From Trebonia sp. (lineage in GTDB: Bacteria; Actinomycetota; Actinomycetes; Streptosporangiales; Streptosporangiaceae), in contig JASHXJ010000394.1 in assembly GCA_030043595.1 (NCBI GenBank), positions 1 through 5,445 of the forward strand: a stretch of 5,445 nucleotides of DNA. Reading direction: 5' to 3'. The position numbers and the translations under genes are program-made. Below the pieces are notes generated by a model. It did not search any database, had not been told where the DNA came from, and was given only the letters and a program-made list of their open reading frames with translations. Shown in pieces: positions 1-4,451 of the stretch (the first letter of the stretch is position 1; each line of letters starts with the position of its first letter).

Positions 1-990
1 CAGCTCGTGACCGGCCTCGGCGCGACCGGCGCCGAGCTGGCGAAGTCAGGCGTGGACAAGATCGCGTTCACCGGGTCGTCGGCGACCGCCCGCAAGGTGC
101 TCGCGGCGGCCGCCGAGACGCTCACCCCGGTGCTGGCCGAATGCGGCGGCAAGGACGCCCTGCTGGTCGCCGCCGACGCGGACCTGGACGCGGCCGCGGA
201 CGCCGCGTGCTGGGGTGCGATGTCGAACGCCGGGCAGACCTGCGTGGGCGTCGAGCGTGTCTACGTCGCCGACGCGGTCTACCACTCGTTCCTCGAGAAG
301 CTTCGCGACCGGGTCGGCAAGCTGCGCCCGGGCGACGACGAGGGCGCCTCGTACGGGCCGATGACGCTGCCCGGGCAGCTCGACGTGGTGGAGCGGCACC
401 TGGCCGACGCGGTGGCCCGCGGCGGCCGCGCCGCGTACGGCGGCCTCGACTCGGTGCGCTCCCCGTACGTCTACCCGGTCGTGCTCACGGACGTCCCCGA
501 GGACAGCCCGGCGGTCCGCGAGGAGACGTTCGGGCCAGTGGTGACCGTGACCCGGGTGCCGTCGCTGGCCGACGCCGTGCGGCTGGCCAACGCCTCGCCC
601 TACGCGCTCGGCTCTGCGGTCTTCACCCGGCGGCGGCGGGCCGGCCTGCAGGCGGCGCGGGCGCTACGGGCGGGGATGACCTCGGTGAACTCGGTGATCG
701 CGTTCGCGGCGGTGCCGTCCCTGCCGTTCGGCGGGAGCGGGGAGTCCGGGTTCGGGCGCATCCACGGCGCCGACGGGCTGCGCGAGTTCTCCCGCGCCAA
801 GGCGATCACGCGGCAGCGGATGCGCCCCCTGGTGCGCATCACGACGTTCCAGCGGGACGCGCGCGACATGGACCGCATCGTGAAGCTGGTCACCGTGCTG
901 CACGGGCGGCTGTACCAGCCGAAGCGCCGCCGGTTACGGCTTCCGTGGGGCCGGCCGTCTCGAGCGGAGCGAGTGGCGCCCGGCCGGTGA
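1..990 (+). CDS. Aldehyde dehydrogenase family protein, C-terminal part (5' end outside window)
   Basis: This is an NAD(P)+-dependent aldehyde dehydrogenase that oxidises an aldehyde to a carboxylic acid in the cytoplasm. The reading frame is open from base 1 and stops at TGA 988–990. About 329 codons are visible, against roughly 500 for the family, so the N-terminal part of the Rossmann domain is missing; the in-frame GTG at 7 is internal. Visible family motifs, in order, are the cofactor-domain stretch FTGSSATARKV, the general-base glutamate in AECGGKD (Glu codon 139–141), the catalytic cysteine in NAGQTC (Cys codon 241–243), EETFGPVV, and PFGGSGESGFGRIHG near the C-terminus. About 55 residues follow the last core motif, ending in a very basic stretch (KRRRLRLPWGRPSR); this tail overlaps the convergent oxidoreductase gene. 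The family call is firm. The substrate is unknown: betaine-aldehyde, succinate-semialdehyde and aromatic-aldehyde enzymes all share these motifs. Confidence 0.95.
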   Translation, partial: QLVTGLGATGAELAKSGVDKIAFTGSSATARKVLAAAAETLTPVLAECGGKDALLVAADADLDAAADAACWGAMSNAGQTCVGVERVYVADAVYHSFLEKLRDRVGKLRPGDDEGASYGPMTLPGQLDVVERHLADAVARGGRAAYGGLDSVRSPYVYPVVLTDVPEDSPAVREETFGPVVTVTRVPSLADAVRLANASPYALGSAVFTRRRRAGLQAARALRAGMTSVNSVIAFAAVPSLPFGGSGESGFGRIHGADGLREFSRAKAITRQRMRPLVRITTFQRDARDMDRIVKLVTVLHGRLYQPKRRRLRLPWGRPSRAERVAPGR

Positions 991-2569
991 TCAGGTCAGC
1001 GGCCCGCTCGGCGATCGCGATCACGGCCGCGTCCGTGTCGCCGCGCGGCAGGGCGGGCATGACGGACGCGTCCACCACCCGCAGCCGGTCTACGCCCCGC
1101 ACCCGCAGCAGCGGGTCGACGACGCTGGCCTGACGGCTGCCAGCGGCCCGGGAGTCACCGCCCATCGCGCACGTGCCGCCCGGGTGGTAGCCGCTCACGA
1201 TCGCCCGGCGGATATAGTCGCGGATCTCGTGATCGGTGTGCACGCCGTCGCCGGGCGCGAGTTCCTCGGCGCAGATCTGCGACAGCGGGGCGGCCGTCCC
1301 GTAGTCCCGTGCCATCCGCACGCCGATCGCGAGGGCGCCGAGGTCGCGCACGCTCGCGAGGTAGCCGGGGTCGATGAGCGGCCGGTGCCGCGGGTCGCGC
1401 GAGGCCAGCATTATCTTCCCCCGGCTGGCCACATCCACCAGCGTGACGAGCACCGTCATCGCGCGGCGGGCCGGGTCGGTCAGCCCCTGCCCGCTGAACG
1501 CGACGGGCAGCACATGCCACTGCAGGTCCGGCGCGAGCAGCCGCGGGTCGCTGCGGGCGAAGCCGCCCGCCTCGGCGATGTTCGACGTGAGCGGGCCGCG
1601 GTGGCGCAGGCGCCAGCGGGCGTACCCCATGGTGCCGGCGCTCTCCCACAGGCCTTTCACGGCCGGCGTCGACCACAGCACAGGGACCGCCGGGTGGTCG
1701 CTGAGGTTCGCGCCGACCCCGGGGCTGTCGGCGATCACGTAGATGCCGTGCTCCCGCAGGTGGTCGGCTGGCCCGATGCCGGACAGCATGAGCAGCTGCG
1801 GGCTGCCGACGGCGCCTGCCGCGAGGATAACCTCGGCCTGCGCGCGCACTGTCTCCTCGCGCCCCGCCCTGCGGTAGGTGACACCGGCCGCGCGCCCGCC
1901 CTCGATGAGCAGGCCGGTGGCGAGGGCGCTCGTGATGACCGTGAGGTTCTGCGGCGGCGCCGCCAGGTAGGCGTCGACGGCGCCGCATCGCTGCCCGTCC
2001 CGCTGGGTGACCTGGTAGAACCCGACCCCGTCCTGCCCCGGCCCGTTGAAGTCGTCGTTTTCCAGGGCACCGCGCCGGCGGGCGGCCGCGATGAAGTGCC
2101 GGCCGTGCTCGGATCTATAGCGGAGGTCCCGAACGGCGAGCGGCCCTGAAGTTCCGTGATACTCACTCGCCCCGCGGGCGTTGTCCTCGGCGCGCAGGAA
2201 GTACGGGAGCAGGTCGCGGTATCCCCACCCGGTGCAGCCGAACTCGTCGCGCCACGCGTCGTAGTCGCTTCGGTTGCCGCGGATGTAGATCATCGCGCCC
2301 AGCGCCGCGCTGCCGCCGAGCACCCGGCCCCGCGGCCAGTAGACCGCCCGGCCGCCGGCCCGTTCCTGCGGGAGCGTGACGTAGTTCCAGTCGTAGCGGC
2401 TGCCGAAGAGCCGGGCGTACCCGGCGGGGACACGGATCTCCGCCGCGTCCGGGTTCGGGCCGGCCTCGAGCAGGGCAACCCTGGTGCCGGGATTCTCGGC
2501 GAGCCGCGCGGCCAGCACGCAGCCCGCGCTCCCGCCGCCCACGATCACGTAGTCGAACAAGCCGTCCAC
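890..2569 (-). CDS. GMC-family FAD-dependent oxidoreductase (choline/alcohol dehydrogenase-like)
   Basis: This complete 559-residue flavoprotein, a typical length for the family, is expected to oxidise an alcohol group using FAD. It has the N-terminal dinucleotide fold (GGGSAG, glycines 11, 13 and 16, with Glu35 ending the second strand), GMC signature 1 (RGRVLGGSAALGAM, residues 80–93), GMC signature 2 (GAVGSPQLLMLSGIGP, about 252–267), and the C-terminal active-site segment YHPGGTCAMG with His462. The second active-site position, usually His or Asn in an NTN-like motif, reads GDTD (Asp511, Asp513). Signature 1 has Gly91 where Asn is common. The start is GTG 2569, because an in-frame TAA lies about 50 nt upstream with no other start codon between. 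The Shine-Dalgarno is poor: GGGCAGG directly abuts the GTG. About 30 low-complexity Ala/Gly/Thr residues extend past the usual C-terminus into the overlap with the aldehyde dehydrogenase gene. Family is certain; substrate and electron acceptor are unknown. Confidence 0.95.
   Translation of the reverse strand: MDGLFDYVIVGGGSAGCVLAARLAENPGTRVALLEAGPNPDAAEIRVPAGYARLFGSRYDWNYVTLPQERAGGRAVYWPRGRVLGGSAALGAMIYIRGNRSDYDAWRDEFGCTGWGYRDLLPYFLRAEDNARGASEYHGTSGPLAVRDLRYRSEHGRHFIAAARRRGALENDDFNGPGQDGVGFYQVTQRDGQRCGAVDAYLAAPPQNLTVITSALATGLLIEGGRAAGVTYRRAGREETVRAQAEVILAAGAVGSPQLLMLSGIGPADHLREHGIYVIADSPGVGANLSDHPAVPVLWSTPAVKGLWESAGTMGYARWRLRHRGPLTSNIAEAGGFARSDPRLLAPDLQWHVLPVAFSGQGLTDPARRAMTVLVTLVDVASRGKIMLASRDPRHRPLIDPGYLASVRDLGALAIGVRMARDYGTAAPLSQICAEELAPGDGVHTDHEIRDYIRRAIVSGYHPGGTCAMGGDSRAAGSRQASVVDPLLRVRGVDRLRVVDASVMPALPRGDTDAAVIAIAERAADLITGRAPLAPLETAGPTEAVTGGASAGTAARAAR
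950..988. terminator. Hairpin at the aldehyde dehydrogenase stop codon, possible terminator
   Basis: The arms CCGGCCG (951–957) and CGGCCGG (981–987) pair perfectly over 7 bp, with a G·T extension at 950/988. A nested CTCG/CGAG stem (959–962 with 970–973) lies inside. The structure reaches the TGA of the plus-strand gene. No T-run follows on either strand, and the sequence codes in both directions, so it may be a chance product of high GC. It is given as a weak candidate for ending plus-strand transcription. Confidence 0.25.
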
Positions 2570-2599
2570 CCTGCCCGCGTTCGCAAACCCGCCTGGATC

Positions 2600-2620
2600 C
2601 TGAAATTCAGTGACACCTTA
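2600..2620 (-). promoter_or_regulatory. Possible promoter -10 with overlapping operator-like palindrome for the GMC gene
   Basis: On the minus strand TAAGGT (2620–2615) fits the actinobacterial TANNNT -10 pattern. It is followed by CTGAATTTCAG (2610–2600), an 11-nt palindrome with 5-bp arms around one central base, where a transcription start would fall. This would give a leader of roughly 35–40 nt before the GTG at 2569. No convincing -35 hexamer sits 16–18 bp upstream. This is inference from short motifs only. Confidence 0.25.
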
Positions 2621-2660
2621 CCGGTCGCGCCCGGTGGCCCTGCGGGAAAGAAGCGGGGGC

Positions 2661-2704
2661 GTGGCCGGGGTGTTGCCAGGGTGTGGCCAAGGCGTTGCCG
2701 GGGT
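2661..2704. repeat. 22-nt imperfect tandem repeat, two copies
   Basis: Copy 1 (2661–2682) begins GTGGCCGGGGTGTTGCC and copy 2 (2683–2704) begins GTGGCCAAGGCGTTGCC. They are directly adjacent and identical at 18 of 22 positions. A 22-nt period is close to two helical turns, which would put both copies on the same DNA face, as in paired regulator sites. The end of copy 2 forms the outer part of the left arm of the hairpin at 2697–2737. Function is unknown. Confidence 0.5.
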
Positions 2705-2737
2705 CCGGCGGGCCCCCGAGAACCGCCGGACCCCGGC
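2697..2737. terminator. Perfect 15-bp hairpin in the divergent intergenic region
   Basis: The left arm GCCGGGGTCCGGCGG (2697–2711) is the exact reverse complement of the right arm (2723–2737), separated by an 11-nt loop (2712–2722). The plus strand continues with only three T residues (2738–2740); the minus strand has no T-run. It resembles an intrinsic terminator body but lies between divergent starts, where no gene needs one. It could be an attenuator or stability element in a long GMC-gene leader, a roadblock to antisense transcription, or the end of an unannotated short RNA. The structure is certain; the role is not. Confidence 0.5.
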
Positions 2738-2754
2738 TTTCCGGGATGGTTACG

Positions 2755-2772
2755 CAGTGTAGCTAAACACTG
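2755..2772. promoter_or_regulatory. Operator-like inverted repeat CAGTGT-N6-ACACTG
   Basis: The arms CAGTGT (2755–2760) and ACACTG (2767–2772) are perfect inverted repeats around AGCTAA, forming an 18-nt site of a size typical for a dimeric repressor. It lies at the start of the AT-rich patch between the divergent genes, about 130 nt before the adenosyltransferase ATG and 185 nt before the GMC GTG, so it could act on either. No regulator gene is in the window, and the family of any binding protein cannot be named. Confidence 0.35.
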
Positions 2773-2855
2773 TCAAGTCTTCGCCTTGTTTTGAATACCC
2801 CAGGTCAGCAGGCTAGTCACTTTTTTATGCTAACTACTTTCCGTCACATCGACGC

Positions 2856-2899
2856 GGAGGTGGAGGAACGCAGGCTCGTTCGGGCTTAGTGTTGGGGAC
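2856..2899 (+). promoter_or_regulatory. Adenosyltransferase gene 5' signals: displaced Shine-Dalgarno-like run and TANNNT motif
   Basis: A very strong Shine-Dalgarno-like run, GGAGGTGGAGGA, occupies 2856–2867 but ends 32 nt before the ATG at 2900, with no in-frame start codon in reach. Close to the ATG there is TAGTGT (2887–2892), matching TANNNT at a distance that would put transcription start at or next to the ATG, as in leaderless actinobacterial mRNAs. GGGGA (2894–2898) also lies 1 nt from the ATG, too close for a normal Shine-Dalgarno. Leaderless initiation is my preferred reading, but with low certainty. Confidence 0.3.
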
Positions 2900-3499
2900 A
2901 TGGCCAACAAGCGACGCGACGAGCCGGTCGTGCTCTCCCGCATCTACACGCGTACCGGCGATGACGGCAGCACCGGCCTCGTCGACGGATCCCGGGTCGC
3001 CAAGACCGACAGCCGCCTGCAGGCGTACGCCGACACCGACGAGGCGAACTGCGCGATCGGGATGGCGGTGACGTTCGGGGCACTCCCGCCCGCGGTGACC
3101 GCTCTGCTGAGCAGGATCCAGAACGAGCTGTTCGACGTCGGCGCCGACCTGGCCAGCCCGGTGAGCGCCGAGCCGCCCGCTTACCGGCAGCTGCGCATCG
3201 ACGAGAGCTACGTCACGGCGCTGGAGGAGGCCTGCGATGAGTACAACGCGGCGCTGTCCGTGCTGCGCACTTTCGTGCTGCCCGGCGGGACGCCGGGGGC
3301 CGCGCTGCTGCACACGGCGCGCGCCGTCACCCGGCGCGCGGAGCGCAGCGCGTGGGCCGCGCTGAACGACCACGGGGAGACGGTGAGCGTCTGGCCGGCC
3401 AGGTACCTGAACCGGCTGTCAGACCTGCTGTTCATCCTGGCCCGTGCCGCCAACGCCGACCAGGGGGACGTGCTGTGGCGCCCCGGTGGCGACCGCTAG
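2900..3499 (+). CDS. pduO: PduO-type ATP:cob(I)alamin adenosyltransferase
   Basis: This enzyme transfers the 5'-deoxyadenosyl group of ATP to cob(I)alamin to make coenzyme B12 (adenosylcobalamin) in the cytoplasm; the family is an all-helical trimer. The 199 residues match family length. The N-terminal ATP-binding motif is YTRTGDDGSTGL (about residues 16–27), followed by RVAKTDSRLQAYADTDEAN, IQNELFDVGADLA, FVLPGG, the arginine-rich signature RAVTRRAER that contacts ATP and the corrinoid in characterised homologues, YLNRLSDLLFILAR, and the C-terminal DVLWRPGGDR. From memory it closely resembles Rv1314c of M. tuberculosis, including the last ten residues. ATG 2900 is the only in-frame start after an upstream TAA (2831–2833). 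It converges on the atp operon tail with a 52-nt gap, as in mycobacteria. The symbol names the enzyme type only; there is no propanediol-utilisation operon here. Confidence 0.95.
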   Translation: MANKRRDEPVVLSRIYTRTGDDGSTGLVDGSRVAKTDSRLQAYADTDEANCAIGMAVTFGALPPAVTALLSRIQNELFDVGADLASPVSAEPPAYRQLRIDESYVTALEEACDEYNAALSVLRTFVLPGGTPGAALLHTARAVTRRAERSAWAALNDHGETVSVWPARYLNRLSDLLFILARAANADQGDVLWRPGGDR

Positions 3500-3501
3500 G
3501 C

Positions 3502-3535
3502 ACGGCCTTGCGTGCTGGCAGACGCCACGGGCCGT
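3502..3535. terminator. Convergent-gap hairpin, likely bidirectional terminator
   Basis: ACGGCC (3502–3507) pairs with GGCCGT (3530–3535), with a T·G pair inside and a nested GCGT/ACGC stem (3510–3513 with 3522–3525). It fills most of the 52-nt gap between the adenosyltransferase stop (TAG 3497–3499) and the DUF2550 gene stop (TAA at 3552–3554 on the opposite strand), the expected place for a shared terminator. There is no proper T-run on either side, so it would be an atypical intrinsic terminator of the kind common in high-GC actinobacteria. Confidence 0.45.
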
Positions 3536-3551
3536 TCTGAACAAAAGGTCT

Positions 3552-4028
3552 TTATGCGATGTCCTGCAGGTGCGAACCGGGCGGGGATGCCTCCAGCCAG
3601 GCGAGGAAGCCGGTCATCGCCTGCTCGGTCATCGCCAGCTCCACGTGGTCGCCCGCCGTCTCGGTCCGGCGGGTTCCCTGCGGCCTTGTGCAGAGCTCGA
3701 CGACGACGTGCTCAGAGCCGAGCGCGGTCGCCTCGGACGGCAGCAAGGGCCGCCGCGACAGCACCGTGAGCTGGCGGCGGGGAAAGACCCGCTCGGGGCG
3801 GAGCAGCACCCCGAGGGCGCCGTACCAAGCCAGCTCATCGCCCTGGTAGGAGGCCACGCCAAGGCGCCAGGCGCCGCGTCCTGCCGGGTGGCGCAGGCCG
3901 CATTCGACGGTACCGCCGCCCCGCTCGAGCAGGTAACGGCGGACCGCCAGGGCGGTGGCGGCGAGCACCATGAGCATGAGGAAGACGGCGAAGAACCAGA
4001 GTGCGTCAAGTGCCAGCGCCCCGCCCAC
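3552..4028 (-). CDS. DUF2550 family single-pass membrane protein of the atp operon tail
   Basis: This 158-residue protein is of unknown function. A hydrophobic segment at about residues 8–29 (LDALWFFAVFLMLMVLAATA) is one transmembrane helix. The arginines directly after it (RRYLLER) suggest by the positive-inside rule that the N-terminus is outside and the remaining domain of about 125 residues is cytoplasmic. That domain has features I associate with DUF2550 proteins: WRLGVASYQGDELAWY, paired-arginine segments (FPRRQL, LSRRPLL) and a C-terminal helix ending TGFLAWLEASPPG. The start is GTG 4028, with GGAG 5 nt upstream and only 12 nt after the atpC stop, so it is almost certainly co-transcribed with atpDC. 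The M. tuberculosis counterpart by position is Rv1312. Conserved placement suggests a link to ATP synthase or the membrane, but no role has been shown that I know of. It is not a recognised ATP synthase subunit. Confidence 0.88.
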   Translation of the reverse strand: MGGALALDALWFFAVFLMLMVLAATALAVRRYLLERGGGTVECGLRHPAGRGAWRLGVASYQGDELAWYGALGVLLRPERVFPRRQLTVLSRRPLLPSEATALGSEHVVVELCTRPQGTRRTETAGDHVELAMTEQAMTGFLAWLEASPPGSHLQDIA

Positions 4029-4040
4029 CGCCGCTCCGCG

Positions 4041-4451
4041 TCAGGCCTGCTCGCCGGCCGCCCGCAGCCGGGCCCGCGCGTACCTGACCTCGGTCGACTC
4101 CTCGGCGACGGCCGCCGAGCCTGCCTCCGCCGTCGCCGCGGTGAGATCGGCGCGCGCGACGTCGACGTCAATCTCGCTGGCGAGCTGGCCCACCGAGGCG
4201 AGGATCGACACGCGGTTGTCCGTTACCGACAGGAACCCGTCGCGTACCGCGGCGCGTACCACGTCACCGGGGTTGTCGTCGCCGGGGACCTCGCGGATCC
4301 GGACCAGGCTGCCCGGCGAGAGGATGCCGAACACCGGGGAGTGCCCGGTCTGCACGCCGATGTCCCCGTCCAGCGTCTTCGCGATGACCATGCCTGCCTC
4401 GCCGGACCACAGCTTGCGGTCCGGCATCAGCAGCTCCACGTGCAGCGTCAC
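4041..4451 (-). CDS. atpC: F1Fo ATP synthase epsilon subunit
   Basis: This is the epsilon subunit of the F1 central stalk. It couples rotor rotation to the catalytic head and can inhibit ATP hydrolysis on the cytoplasmic face of the membrane. The protein has 136 residues: an N-terminal beta-sandwich (LHVELLMPDRKLWSGEA, GDIGVQTGHSPVFGIL, DGFLSVTDNRVSILA), then an alanine-rich helical region from about residue 95 (ASEIDVDVARADL to the end). I chose GTG 4451 over the longer open frame starting at 4502: family homology begins at VTLHVEL, GGAG lies 5 nt upstream, and the GTG overlaps the atpD stop as GTGA, an arrangement typical of translational coupling. The extra 17 residues of the longer frame would be translated from atpD coding sequence and look unlike the family. 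The DUF2550 gene follows 12 nt downstream. Confidence 0.95.
   Translation of the reverse strand: MTLHVELLMPDRKLWSGEAGMVIAKTLDGDIGVQTGHSPVFGILSPGSLVRIREVPGDDNPGDVVRAAVRDGFLSVTDNRVSILASVGQLASEIDVDVARADLTAATAEAGSAAVAEESTEVRYARARLRAAGEQA

Larger units (their letters stand above)
2570..2899. other. Divergent intergenic region, non-coding
   Basis: These 330 nt separate the start of the GMC oxidoreductase (leftward) from the start of the cobalamin adenosyltransferase (rightward). I see no credible coding sequence: the frames open here are extensions of antisense shadows of the oxidoreductase gene. The left part (2620–2740) is GC-rich and structured. From about 2750 to 2850 composition shifts to AT-rich, with a T-run at 2821–2826, as expected of promoter DNA in this kind of genome. 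The individual elements are listed separately. No cobalamin riboswitch core was recognised, although a B12-related gene lies downstream. Confidence 0.8.

Noticed and set aside
981..1029. Inverted repeat CGGCCGGTGATC with GATCACGGCCG (one-base bulge)
   Set aside because: The right arm lies well inside conserved GMC coding sequence, the spacer is 26 nt, and GATC/GGCC-rich repeats arise readily by chance here.
141..1133. A 330-codon plus-strand frame overlapping the aldehyde dehydrogenase
   Set aside because: Its translation is almost entirely Arg/Gly/Ala/Pro, typical of an out-of-frame reading of high-GC coding DNA, while the other frame carries all dehydrogenase motifs.
1184..2149. A 321-codon plus-strand open frame inside the GMC oxidoreductase
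   Set aside because: It is a shadow of a gene with intact FAD-binding and GMC motifs; its translation resembles no known protein.
890..2569. Calling the GMC gene betA (choline dehydrogenase) and its neighbour betB
   Set aside because: Only family-level motifs are present, the NTN-like active-site motif is changed, the genes are convergent, and no choline transporter or regulator is visible.
2741..2899. Cobalamin riboswitch upstream of the adenosyltransferase gene
   Set aside because: I found no B12-box-like core or the expected long folded leader, and most of this stretch is AT-rich and unstructured. A covariance-model search would settle it.
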